DNA of 45,378 nucleotides from Priapulus caudatus. Taxonomy: Eukaryota; Priapulida; Priapulimorpha; Priapulimorphida; Priapulidae. The notes below the pieces were generated by a model. That model was not told the DNA's origin. It saw only the letters and a program-made list of their open reading frames with translations, and ran no database searches. The translations under genes were made by a program, and so were the position numbers. This document shows, piece by piece, positions 34,644 to 45,378 of this stretch. Each line of letters opens with the position of its first letter. Within the stretch, counting starts at the first letter, position 1. Location: assembly GCF_000485595.1 (NCBI RefSeq), contig NW_014577076.1, positions 417,430-462,807 on the forward strand. The letters run 5' to 3'.

Positions 34644-36928
34644 CTCAGGCAAACAAAAGACTGGCCACTCAATGATTTCTCAACTATCCAAGATATGATT
34701 CCCAAAAGACTCAGCTTATCAGCAACAGAATACTCTCTAATGCGATTTAGAAATTAGGCAAATATCTATATTCACATAGGCAGAGTGCGTGCCTATATTT
34801 CCCAAAGCTGTTGATAAAAAAAACTATAAATCACGATTAAATGCGGCTGCACTTAAACAAAAGTAATCGTTTCATATACTATCGCAATTCAGTTTGCACA
34901 TGCAGACTATAGGACTACATTAACTGCAATGTCAACGACATTGCTTTTGTCATAAATTTAAAAACATTTCTATTTCCCAGAGTGAAACAAATCAAATAAA
35001 GCACGTCACCTCCCACCCCAGTGAGCGTACGAGCTTTATGAATACCACACCGACATTTGCCATGCAATGATTGTATATAAAGGGTATATATAGCACGACT
35101 GTGAATTGAATTGGTGCATGATGCTGTCATATTTTCGCGTCCGTCACGATAAACGTATTACCTATTCCGTAGCGCAGTCTCTCTATTTACCGTCTATAGA
35201 CAGCAGGTCTAATTGACAGAATGGTCCTTTGGTAAGCAAAACGGAAATCATTGCTGTCCAACACAACTTCTTGAACTGATACTTGCCTGGACGGAGCTAG
35301 GGGAGGGAAATTGTGGGAGGAAATGGAGAGGGAGGTCATGTTCGAGATGAGCGTGCGAGTGAGCGAGAGGGGCGAGCGAAAGATATATATATATAAATAT
35401 CATACGCTCTTGATATATATAGGGGGGAGTGAGAGAGGGAGGAGAGGGACTCTATTCTGTTATTCACCATCCATGGAGAACAAGATGACTGACTCCTCAA
35501 CCCCGTAATACGAGCCCGCGCAACGCGCTGACAATATACAGAAGACAATACACAGCTGGTTGGGGATTTACAACTTCACGGATTTCTACAACAGTATTCA
35601 CGACCTCTGCGAATTCAGACTATTCAAGCGCCGTATGCACGCTTAAATTACCAACCGGTTTCCATTTTCACGTTGCGAAAAGCATCAACATTAACTGCCG
35701 GTACTTTGAGCACGCAGACAAGCACACAAATACCTACGAGATGCATCCACCACGCCACAAATTGCGTGCAGGGCGCGCGCGACAACACGGGAAAAACACC
35801 AATTCAGAGCGAAACGCACGTAGAAGCTTTAACGTTAATACGCCTATTTAGCACCTCGGCTATACACGAAATGGTACGCGTGTTGTGCACACGGATGTTT
35901 TCGTCTTTTTCGGAGGCTGCAGTCACGGTATATTTTATTAAGAATGAGAGCACAGACATTTGCGGAAATATAACGCACGGGTCATATACGCGCACACTGC
36001 ACATGCAGCCTGGTACGTAACTGAAACTGAATAGGCAAAATGATTGATGTACACGTGAGGAAGATTTTTGTACTGGGGACATGCAGCCACGTTTCCTGAT
36101 ATGAAAAAAAATGAATTAATAATAAAATGCCAGTAAAATTCATGACCAAAAGACAGTTTGTGCCACGTCTCTGCACAAAAGAGCTGCAAAAACAAGGAAT
36201 TCGACACTTTGAAGGATCGAGGGAGAATTGGCAACGATGACAGCGACGCATGGGGTGCTATGCGGAGTGTAGCCTCTGCGACAATATTTAGCATAACTCG
36301 GTACAGTTTGCCAGAAATATCCATCGAGCCAATATAATTGATGTTTGCGCAGATCATCTGTCTGCAGCTGGAATGTAAAGGATAAATCCACACCAAATGT
36401 CAGCACTTCTACTCTGACATGCATGCACGCCAGCATCACAGCATGGTCTGAGATATATGCGCGCACGAGAGCAGGGGCCATGTTCAGAAAGGCTTCTGAC
36501 GGGAGAATGCCAGTGCCCCCTTCACCTCACTGCTGCATCGCATAATACGAAGCGTTTATATTCCGTTTACTACAGTGGGCTATATGACGCTGATAGCACG
36601 GAAAAGCGTGTGTGGGTATAGAGAGCATAGCGGGTAGTATGCTGAACCATTAACTTACATTTGGAGAGCAGAAGAAGATTAAATTTGCAATCATTTTCGC
36701 GTTGACAAGGTATTAGGCAAACGGCCTCACTCGACTTTTCACCATATGTCAACGAGGCCATAAAGCCTCAGAATAAACCAACGGATCCTCCAAACATATA
36801 CATGAAACTGTTTGTCTATAGTAATAGAGAAAAGCAAGTAGAAGAAGCGGAAACTATATAATTTGCTCAGATTATCAGTTTGGTGATCAATTGCATGCTT
36901 TTAAAAGTCTGCAAAAATGTACATATAG
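34644..36928. other. Non-coding stretch, no gene recognised
   Basis: Several open frames (for example 35938-36396 on the minus strand) show no protein-like motifs. A short GAGAGG/TATATA-rich patch lies at 35300-35460. Confidence 0.45.
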
Positions 36929-36958
36929 TCAAGAGCTAATAATATTATTAGCTCTTGA
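36929..36958. repeat. 30-bp perfect palindrome
   Basis: The 15-bp arm TCAAGAGCTAATAAT is followed immediately by its exact reverse complement with no spacer. Confidence 0.95.
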
Positions 36959-37016
36959 TATAGTGTAGGAGACTGCATGTTGTTTCACCCACTCGACATG
37001 AAGTGTGCCAATATCA

Positions 37017-37097
37017 CGCACACACACACTCACGCACACATGCCCACACTCGCGCACAGGCATGCACGTACATACATACGTACATACATACATACAT

Positions 37098-37176
<79 letters not shown>

Positions 37177-37185
37177 CACACACAC

Positions 37186-37249
<64 letters not shown>

Positions 37250-37260
37250 TATATACATAC
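37017..37260. repeat. Compound (CA)n/(TACA)n/(GCAC)n microsatellite
   Basis: CACACA and CGCACA units, TACA units (37068-37096), about 20 uninterrupted GCAC units (37097-37176) and a CA run (37185-37244) follow one another. All long open frames here encode only His-Thr-Ala-Arg or Val-Cys-Ala repeats. Confidence 0.95.
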
Positions 37261-38762
37261 AAAAGCCCGAGGGAACTCGCGCGCGCTCGCGTACGCACGC
37301 ACACACGCATTAACAGCCATGCTCCAGACAGACAGCTGTAAAGCTACCAGAAATAGCATGACCCAATGTTATTCTGAACAGGCAGCCTACCGCACTTATC
37401 GACAGAGCTTCACTCACACAATTTAGCAGCTGGACTTTGGCTGTCACCCAGCCCCGACTACCCAGCCCCGAATTTGTTTATTTACTACGTACTGAGTCCG
37501 TGTAGTGTTGCTGAACAATTGTGAACGTTAAAACAAAGAACACGATGTATTGTGGTGGGTATGCGTCATGAGGTCGTGTAGGGGATAAATTATCCATACA
37601 GCGACCAGTACACTGAAGTGTACAACGGCAGTATATTATTTATATACCATTACTAAGCTAAGGTAATCGAAGTTTAAATTCCAATAAGTTTCATATGATT
37701 TTACTTGTGGAGTTGAAGTCGTATCTGATTTCGGCATCTACCACAAGTTCGTGCGATCACGCTACCACATTAAATTCTTCTAACAACGCACGATAAAGCT
37801 AGCAGCCTCGCACTTTTGACATCTACACACTTTATAACAATATTTACGAAAAAGTTTCAATCCACTTAGAATGGTAGTGCATGTGCTAGGTTTTCGATAT
37901 AAATCAATCTATCAATCGTAAACTGCAACATTGCTCCATAATTTCTTACGAATTGTTGACGATTCTTCTTTATATTCTATGCTAAAGCAAAGAGAATATA
38001 TACGAAAAGTATATAGTTACAAACCAATCTACGAGAGAAACCGAAGAATAAAAAGCAGAAATAAAATCAATCGATACCACACGCTCACTTTTACAAATTC
38101 GATTATTGCAGCGCAAATTACACGAGTTTACACTTTCAAAACAAAAGTGTAGGGCAGGCTGAGAAACATGACAGAACGAAAGGGTTTCCTCTCGAGATTA
38201 TGGGTTGGGCGTAGCTAGTATACTCAAATCACGTTCGGTACATTTTTCTCATTTTCTTTACGGGTCTCCTAACAATTTCCCCTAGTCAAAAGCAGCTGGC
38301 AATCAATCCTCTTGCGTACCTGCACATATCTTACCATTTCTGCTAAAAGTAGTCACTACCCTAAAACCTCCCAACCGCACCCACTAAGACCGCCCAGCCA
38401 AGAGCGCGTAAACAGTCTACGTGCTATTGTGCTCTTGAACTAACCTTAGCCATAGGCCCAGCTGGTGGCTAGTATATAATTAGAAAAAAATTGCGAAACG
38501 CATGCATACAGCTATGACACGACATGCGTACAGAGTTCGATTGTTGCGCAGGTACAATGCAAAGGTGCACGAGATAGATGTGCTATGATCGATCCAGGCA
38601 ACAAACCTTTCTCTAATTTCGGATCGATGTTCATGAATAAAACGTCGATTCTAGATTTCACGACTCGCTTACACTGCCGCCATGAATTCGGACGTTATCC
38701 GCATAATCGCACCAATCTGATCACGCGAGCATTAAATGTCACAATGCCGTTCGCCGACTCTG
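37261..38762. other. Non-coding stretch, nothing recognised
   Basis: AT-rich unique sequence. Open frames of 60-73 codons at 37931-38152 and 38585-38767 have no recognisable motifs. Confidence 0.45.
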
Positions 38763-38782
38763 TATAAAGCGCGCCGCGCTTT
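38763..38782 (+). promoter_or_regulatory. TATAAA overlapping a GC-rich palindrome
   Basis: A TATAAA overlaps a perfect palindrome AAAGCGCG-C-CGCGCTTT (38766-38782), at the left edge of a locally CG-rich patch running to about 38940. It could be a core promoter, but no transcript can be assigned downstream. Confidence 0.25.
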
Positions 38783-39406
38783 CGTGTCAACTCCCCGTCA
38801 AAACTGCCGACGGTTGGCTTCAGGGCAGGCGACAGCACGCACGTGGTGCGTACGTGGCCTGCGCTCTGACGCGAGCCGCAAGGCTACACAGCTCACCGCA
38901 CACGGGTGCTGACACTTATCGTAGGCGCGATCGTCTGCGAAAGCTTCTTACACGACAACACCTCAGAGAATAAAAAAAAAACCGCCATGTGCATAGGGGG
39001 TAAATTCTCCCAATCAGGCAGTGTAATCGCGTTCAGATTTTAGAATCAACAACACGCAGGAATCTATGGGGTCATTACATATGTTAGTATTGGAAAAGCA
39101 ATGTTTAAAGCACTTTAGGGATATATGCCAATGTTAGTAATCAACATCGCCAATTATGATTTTATTGCCTTACAAATACCAGAGCAGTATTAACGTACGT
39201 TACAGACATGACTTCCCAAACAATATTCTACGCGTCCAAATGTGTTCGTTTGTCGTTACGTATAAATAAATAAATATATAAATATATATATAAGGAGAGA
39301 GACAGAGAGATGTAGCTACGATAGAACTTTTGAACAGGCACACCATTTGTGATGAAAAACATCAAAAGAAATGTGAATCTTATGGTTTACCTATACAAAA
39401 ACCGCA
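38783..39406. other. CG-rich patch and flanking sequence
   Basis: 38783-38940 is unusually CpG-dense for this window, with no long frame. The rest is AT-rich without recognised features. Confidence 0.4.
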
Positions 39407-39672
39407 ACGACACGTGTCCATGTTACACTAACACGTACTACTAGTAAGAACGTCAGTGTTTCTACCAATCAATGGACACGCGTCCATGTAACACTAACAC
39501 TAGTAAGAACGTCAATGTTTCTACCAATCAATGGACACGCGTCCATGTTATACTAACACTAGTAAGAACGTCAGTGTTTCTACCAATCAATGGACACGTG
39601 TCCATGTTATACTAACACTAGTTAAAGAACGTCAATGTTTCTACGAATCAAATGGACACGAAACTATGTTAC
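39407..39672. repeat. 59-bp tandem repeat, about 4.4 copies, with a palindrome in each unit
   Basis: Units share CCATGTTATACTAACACTAG, then TAAGAACGTCA and TTTCTACCAATCAATGG. Each starts with ATGGACACGNGTCCAT: perfect palindromes with a CACGTG E-box core occur in copy 4 (and, less completely, copy 1), and CACGCG variants in copies 2 and 3. Copy 1 carries a small insertion, and the last copy is partial and diverged. Confidence 0.9.
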
Positions 39673-41451
39673 GCTGTCACTACTTGGTGCTACTAGCCGC
39701 TTGACAGCCTACTAACCATGTATGAGAATAAAACGCGAGCGCAATGTGACCAAACATGGGCTCCCAATTCAGCATACACGCGCGTGTAGTCGCCCATCGG
39801 GGACGCGCGTGCGCGCAGAAAGAAATCTGACGTCAATTGCGTAGAATGTGTCACGGCAGCGAGAGCGGTGCTCAAAACAGTATCTTGCGATGATAAGTGC
39901 ACTTGAAATGCGCATCGTTCGAGCAGCTCTTGATCGATTTCGCTCGCGATAACGTTATTCTGACGGCGAACAAAAAAGCCGCCTGCTTATTCACCGGCGC
40001 GCATGCAGCCACAATTTAGCATGGCAAGCGATAAATGCACGGCTTACCGACTCTCCGTCATTATTTTCACTCTGTCATTATTTTCGGCATGGAAATGGCA
40101 GGTCGGAAAACGCGCATACGAATCGGGCACTACGGGGAAATGGCCGGCCCAATGGCGAGAGCGAGCTAGAGAGCTATCAGGCGGGCTGCAACCTGCAAAC
40201 GTGCGTTGGAAGGAAATCATTTCACCGCCACGCGAAAAACAGCATCATTACCTAAACTAAATAGCAAGCTGATACTTGCCCAAAGTGCTTGCTAATTTCC
40301 AGACCTCCCATTTATGGTGCGCGCAACGAAAATGGGCTTTTAGCATAGCGCACCTTTATACGCACTAAAGCACGAGCAACAGCACACTATAAAAGGTATG
40401 CCCATGGGTTCCATAATCCATAATGGCACGCTATATTTATGATGCGCATTTTATACAGCTAGGTACGCCCGTGAATGCATGTCTGTACATATACCTCATA
40501 CATATTATGAATCCATTCTCGCATGATGTATATCGAAGACGTTGACATGTAAACGCTGTATGAATGCATTGCATGTCTATAGCTTTTACCGTTTCAGATC
40601 TTTCTCGTGATTAGCAAATCTAAAGATATTCATGTAAATTCTTTACCGTAAAATAAACATCGTGCGTACGTTCATCATTACATAAAAACGCTTACGCAAT
40701 GCCAACCGCCCGATTTACCCGGTTTTACATATAGCTGGCAGCATATATATATGGCAGCATATAGCGAGTGACATCTGATAGGTAAAGAGATGCAGTGCGC
40801 GCATATAGACATGAATGGGAGACGACATTTAGCATGGCAGCTGCAGCTGTGATTGGCGAGCTCATATTCCTAACAGGTGGCGGCCGGGTTATCAATTCTC
40901 ATTATTCTGACTTCCGAACGTAGGCAAAATAAAACGTTGCGCTGACGCACGAAAACTATACGTCGACACGGAATCGAGCCGATGTACAGTCTGCGAGTAT
41001 TGTAGCCGATAAGTTCAATAAGACGGCGCGTGTGCCTCGCAAGAAGAAACTAGAAACGAGCAGTTGTCGCCAACTACATGTATCCCCCGTGATCTAGTAT
41101 ATGAATGGAATCTCTCTGTAAGGACGTAGAAGGCAGGTAAAGTTAAATAAGTCACAAAGACAAAGGTTTGTTAGAAAATTGATGTGCCTCAGATGTGCAA
41201 GTATATGGAATCTGGTTACCCTAGGAGGCCGAAGATGAAATGTAAGTCGACGGTGAAGGTCAAACTAAGGTCAAGGGCAGTGGTGGTTTTGGTATGCGAC
41301 AGACCTTCTCCCCAAGATGTGTAAGCATACCAAGTTTGGTCGCGCTAGGTCAATTAGGGGCTGAGTTCGAGAGCGGAAGAGAAATATGATCAAGGTCATG
41401 GTAAAGGTGAAATAAAGATCGAAGTGACCTGGTGGGCAGTTTTTACCCGAT
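39673..41451. other. Unique sequence followed by a dispersed-repeat-like stretch
   Basis: 39673-41150 is unique. An 85-codon + strand frame at 40003-40260 has one hydrophobic segment but no recognised family. From about 41216, AAGGTCA and CCAAGTTTGGTCGC-like units resemble dispersed repeats and lead into the foldback at 41452. Confidence 0.45.
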
Positions 41452-41655
41452 CTCGGATCATCTTCAAATTTGGCATGAAGGTGCGTTATGGTAAAGCGAA
41501 GACGCCAATCGTTTTTGGTGTGGGCGGAGTCATCGTTGCCATGGTAACAACATTTTTGTGGAAATATTGTAGAACCTGTAACTTGTGCTGCTTTTACCCG
41601 ATTGTCATGGAATTTGGCACACAGGGCCGATATAACATGTCCTAGTACTTACTAT

Positions 41656-41702
<47 letters not shown>

Positions 41703-41965
41703 ATGACAATCATAAATTTAAATACAAATTTTAATACAAATATTAAATTTTTATTTTTATTTTTATTTTTAAATTTAAATTTAAATATAAATTTAAATAT
41801 AAATTTTAATACAATCGGGTAAAAAATGCAGAAGTTACAGTTTCTAGAATATTTCGACAAAAAATGTTGTTACCATGGCAACGATGACTCCGCCCACACC
41901 AAAAACGATAGGTGTCTTCGCTTTACGATAACGCACCTTCATTCAAAATTTGAAGATGATCCGAG
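41452..41965. mobile_element. Large foldback element with AT-rich loop
   Basis: 41452-41602 and 41813-41965 are inverted copies, about 90% identical over about 150 bp. They share CTCGGATCATCTTCAAATTT at the outer end and TTTTACCCGATT at the inner end. The 210-bp spacer is a (TA)n run (41664-41699) plus AATTTAAAT-rich sequence. The outer and inner edges of the left arm also share a TTTTACCCGAT...AATTTGGCA unit, so the arms themselves contain a tandem module. No coding capacity. Confidence 0.85.
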
Positions 41966-43105
41966 AAGAACTGCAGCCGGTAGAGCGCTCACAAGGAAAT
42001 CTCTACGGCGGCGGCGGCGCGACGATGCCAAACCCATAGTATCCCCACGAACTTCGTTCGGGAGATACAATAAATACAAAAATCTAGCGGGCTGCATGGC
42101 CTTTAACTAACCTACAGACCTCTCTGCGCTCTCATGTGGTATTCATGCGCTTACCTCGTTTGTTAGGGGACGTAATACCTGACGGGAAGGGGGACGGGGG
42201 TCAGCCGCCTTGATATCTATTTCATATCTAACCCCTCTTGATATCTAATTGATATCGATCCACCCCCCTTTATATCTCTTTTATATCACGACATTAATGA
42301 CATTAAAGTTGGGAACGCTGCTAATGGAGCATCACCCCATATATGGCATATATGCTACGACTAAGAATGTCTACTTTCGTCATCGAAAGCAATGTTCCCT
42401 CCACTCTCCTGACGCTGAAGAATGCTGGGGGGGGGGTATTTGCAAGGATTTTACAGCCTTACGTGCACATGCATTCTGTGCCAAAAGACCACAATGGAAC
42501 CGCATTCGCCGCACGCTATGTGCGCGTGCCATATATTTTCACCGCATCGGACCTATTGAAAACAAATTAATCTCGCAAATTTCGAACTGTATATATCTAT
42601 AGTCAATGTCACGCGAATGCCCTTTAACCTGTCATTCAGCAATTGGCAGAAACCGAATAAAACTACTGCTTAACACTAGTACGTATTGACCAACCAATTA
42701 ACTGCTAATTATAGAGAAGTCAGACAGACAATAGCTGCGTTTGCGTGTAATATAAGTACATTACCCGCACGACTAACAACATTTTTAAATATCCACTCTA
42801 AATAATTATCAATGTACATTATCGTTCTAACATTTAAAAAATAGTTTCTTCATCATACGTACGTGTAATTTTATGATAGCAATGAATTATAAATGGCAGC
42901 AATAACATTACGTACAGTGATGCCATGCTGAATTTAATCTGTGCTGGCGTTTTTTAGAAGTCTTGTTATATCGTCTATAATACACTAAATACTGCTATTT
43001 CATCATACCCTAGCTCTAACTTAACTTAAGGATACTCTCAAGGTTTCAGGCAAAATTTTACCGATTTTTCATTTTTGACTTTATTCGATGACTAACATTA
43101 TGACT
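41966..43105. other. Non-coding stretch with small repeats
   Basis: 42212-42290 holds three degenerate TTGATATCTA-type units separated by C runs. A 24-nt segment at 42178-42155 on the minus strand is bounded by a C/T-rich acceptor and a GAG/GTAAGC donor and could be a micro-exon. Nothing else was recognised. Confidence 0.4.
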
Positions 43106-43467
43106 CAGGGTTCATAGTAGTAAGACACATGTTGAAATAAGGACTTATAAGACCCTTTCTGGAGGCCAAAATAAGACTTTTTTTACGCGATTTCTGATAG
43201 ATCGCCGACTATTAAAGTACACTAATAATATTTATATACACAATTGCACAGCAGATTTAATTATTCCGTGTTATGTATACAACAATTCTTACTCTAAGTC
43301 GAGAACAGTTGATAAAACAATGTTGAAAATGGTCCTTTGGCAGAAAATAAGGACTATTAAGTACTTTTCTAAGATTTTACCAAAAATAAGTACTAATAAG
43401 GGCCCTTATTTTAATTTTTGGCAAAATAAGTACTTATAAGACTTTGGAAGACCCGCTACGAACCCTG
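43106..43467. mobile_element. hAT-like MITE remnant
   Basis: CAGGGTTCATAG at 43106-43117 is inverted at 43456-43467 with one mismatch. The next inner bases of both ends repeat ATAAGGACTTATAAG-like sequence. A 16-bp perfect palindrome AATAAGGGCCCTTATT lies at 43395-43410. The 362-bp element has no coding capacity. CAGGG ends are typical of hAT elements. The flanks share only TATG, so the target duplication is decayed or the ends are misplaced. Confidence 0.55.
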
Positions 43468-43563
43468 TATGTGCCACCTCTGTATATGCTCATTTCTCCA
43501 TATAACGGTACATGTGAACTTTTAAAGCGTTTTGATTGCCCGCGTACACGCCCTAACATTTTT

Positions 43564-43960
43564 GCAGGGCGCCCTTCTCTCTGGAGAGCGTTTGCAGGGC
43601 GTTAGAAGGGCGCCCTGCAAACGCCCTCCATAAGTGCTACGCCCTGCAAACGCCCTCCTGAGACTTTGAAATTTTTAGCACGATTCGAGAACGCCCTGCA
43701 AACGCCCTTCTGAAACTTAGATATTTTAGCGTATGCCCTGCAAACGCCCTTCTGTAACTTAGATATTTTAGCGTATGCCCTGCAAACGCCCTTCTGAGAC
43801 TTAGACATTTTAGCGTATGCCCTGCAAACGCCCTTCTGAGACTTAGAAATTTTTAGCACGATTCGAGAACGCCCTGCAAACGCCCTTCTGGGACATAGAT
43901 ATTTTAGCGTTGATTCAACAACGCCCTGCATACGCCCTTCTGAGACTTGGACATTTTGAC
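43564..43960. repeat. 42/52-bp tandem repeat array with terminal inverted unit
   Basis: About eight units share GCCCTGCAAACGCCCTTCTG, then AGACTTAGATATTTTAGC. Most are 42 bp; some carry an extra CACGATTCGAGAAC-type segment. At the left end the core is inverted, giving a perfect 14-bp stem GCGTTTGCAGGGCG (43588-43601 against 43611-43624). Because 42 is a multiple of three, an open frame of about 109 codons runs through the array on the minus strand. Confidence 0.9.
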
Positions 43961-45073
43961 AGATTGAACACTTACACTACCTGGCAAATGCTATTCTTCT
44001 GTCATATAATATGCAAAATAGGAAACCCATAACTCTTGCTACAAAATGCACATGTACTTTATTTTCCTTCGGTTTGTGACCACACATATACTAGCTGATA
44101 TAGTAAAGACATATGATGTATCAAATAAACCAACATTTTAAACAATCAACTCTTTGAATTAGTTTGAAATTTAATTTAATTTAATTTAATTGAAATTAAA
44201 ATAATTCAATTTTATTATCAGTTTGCTTCGTAAATATGCTTAAATTAAAATTTACGCGATGACCGTTTCAAAAATGTGATCGCGAGAAGACTAACGTAAA
44301 AACCGGCTTGCAGACTGAATTGACCCTCAAATGTCACCTCGACATCGACAAGAAATCAAACATTGACCACTTTTTGTTTTTAGTTAAAATTAACTTTAAA
44401 TGAATTCTTATTATGTTGACTTCTTATGAAGTTATGTTTATCATGTTAATTATGTTCATTATGTTATCTTCAATAAATACATAATAAATAAATAGCTATG
44501 CATGCGTCATATGTGTTCATCGTACAGCAACCGCGCGATGCATTATGGGTAAAATGCGCCAGCGATTAATAATGGGTGAGCAGAAATTATATTGTTATCA
44601 TTACAAATCTAGCTAAAACATCAAATATACACAGTATCAGTTTTTAAAAAACATACAAGAAGGCAAGTTAATATGTCTACTATTGTTGTTGTATAGTATT
44701 TGTCATGAAACGTGAATAAACAACAATATCGCATATTTTCCTATTACATACATAATATCGCATGTCACATGACATGTATATTTAGCGACATTTGCTCTCA
44801 GCGACCAGACCAACCGCTTTGTCACTAACGATACTCCTAGCCGGAGATATACGGCTCCTAAACCTCTCGCTCCCACATGGCCAAACGCCACGCTCGCGAA
44901 TCCAGCTTCTGCACCATCCTACACTCGCCTAAAGCGTTGGGCTATTGTGAAAGTTCGGTTTTTTCGCGATAAATTTATGAATGGACGGTGCTGTCGGTTA
45001 TCATAGTGCACATTCGGGGGCTCGACTAATGCCCTTATCTTCCATTATCTTTCCTAGCACGGCTAACGCCGTC
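43961..45073. other. AT-rich stretch before a candidate + strand gene
   Basis: (TTTAA)n repeats lie at 44168-44190. A GC-richer patch around 44780-45060 could contain the promoter or 5' UTR of the exon at 45074. No clear TATA box was seen. Confidence 0.45.
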
Positions 45074-45127
45074 ATGATGGAGCCCGGCTCCATCAAGTTT
45101 GTTTACAACGCAGCTCCAGTTACTAGT
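45074..45127 (+). CDS. Candidate first coding exon of a gene leaving the window
   Basis: ATGATG opens 18 codons, MMEPGSIKFVYNAAPVTS, ending at a perfect GTAAGTAAG donor. A good acceptor (TTATCTTTCCTAG) at 45041-45053 may mark a 5' UTR intron just before it. The composition looks like a real N-terminus, but I do not recognise the protein, and the next exon is beyond 45378 or not recognisable. Confidence 0.35.
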
Positions 45128-45378
45128 GTAAGTAAGCAGTACCCAAATTTGGCACTATGACATCAATTATCACGCTCCAAGTGGTGACGGAAACCGATGA
45201 GCCAAAATGCTTACCCGCTCGTAAGGAGTGGTGGCAGAAAGTGGATTCGAGGTGGCGTTTGCATGTGGAGGGGAAGGTAGGAGCCGATATCTCCGACCTA
45301 GGAAGTATGTATTGACAACGGTTGGTCTTGTTTTAGAGAGCAAGAGTAATTCTGGCTGTAATCAAATACCATCAATAT
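45128..45378 (+). other. Presumed intron after the candidate first exon
   Basis: No second exon was recognised before the window ends. Confidence 0.3.

Noticed and set aside
35938-36481. Overlapping minus-strand frames of 89-152 codons
   Set aside because: No protein-like conservation or motif; two frames are open at once, as expected from low stop density rather than coding.
36929-37426. Several overlapping frames of 98-149 codons on both strands
   Set aside because: They are artefacts of the GCAC/CA microsatellite, encoding only His-Thr-Ala-Arg or Val-Cys-Ala repeats.
40003-40260. 85-codon + strand frame with one hydrophobic segment
   Set aside because: No recognised family, no clear promoter or splice partner; could be chance.
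1-45378. CRISPR arrays, bacterial operons, phage defence systems
   Set aside because: Introns, microsatellites and animal gene families show the DNA is animal nuclear. The tandem repeats at 39.4 and 43.6 kb have no unique spacers and no associated nuclease genes.

Overview
This is a piece of an invertebrate animal nuclear genome. Two well-conserved protein-coding genes are split into short exons with GT/AG introns. The rest is AT-rich, full of microsatellites (CT, CA, GCAC, ATT, TA), foldback elements and small DNA-transposon remnants, plus one Ty3/gypsy-type LTR element. There are no operons, bacterial promoters, rRNA or tRNA genes that I can support. I cannot name the species. The C-terminal tail of the kinase gene resembles insect Doa/CLK, which fits an invertebrate but does not settle the phylum.

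Layout. 1-523 is a foldback (inverted-repeat) element. About 1.5-12.45 kb on the + strand is an archease gene (ZBTB8OS family, partner of the RTCB RNA ligase), with exons between 1755 (tentative start) and 12124. Its first main intron holds an LTR flanked by a 4-bp target duplication, and inside that LTR sits a 6.8-kb stretch of heavily indel-ridden gypsy sequence (2885-9712). That stretch looks at least partly like an assembly gap-fill artefact. A second archease intron holds a clean 294-bp MITE. At 13.5-13.8 kb on the - strand is a cysteine-rich reading frame (15 Cys in about 101 residues), a candidate last exon of an unrecognised gene lying tail-to-tail with archease.

17,037-27,018 on the - strand holds the last seven exons of a LAMMER/CLK (Doa-type) dual-specificity kinase. 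They run from just after helix C to the stop codon. The N-lobe exons (glycine loop and catalytic lysine) were not found anywhere to the right, up to 45,378. One CLK intron contains a likely Helitron 3' end and long CT tracts. From 27 to 45 kb there are only weak - strand exon candidates (34.6, 34.3 and 32.6 kb), tandem repeats (39.4-39.7 kb, 43.6-44.0 kb), a 30-bp perfect palindrome (36.93 kb), a large foldback (41.45-41.97 kb), a hAT-like MITE (43.1-43.5 kb) and, at 45,074-45,127 on the + strand, a plausible first coding exon of a gene leaving the window.

The two recognised genes are housekeeping genes of RNA biology: archease supports tRNA splicing, and CLK kinases phosphorylate SR splicing factors. 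Nothing in the sequence shows that they act together; they are neighbours on opposite strands.
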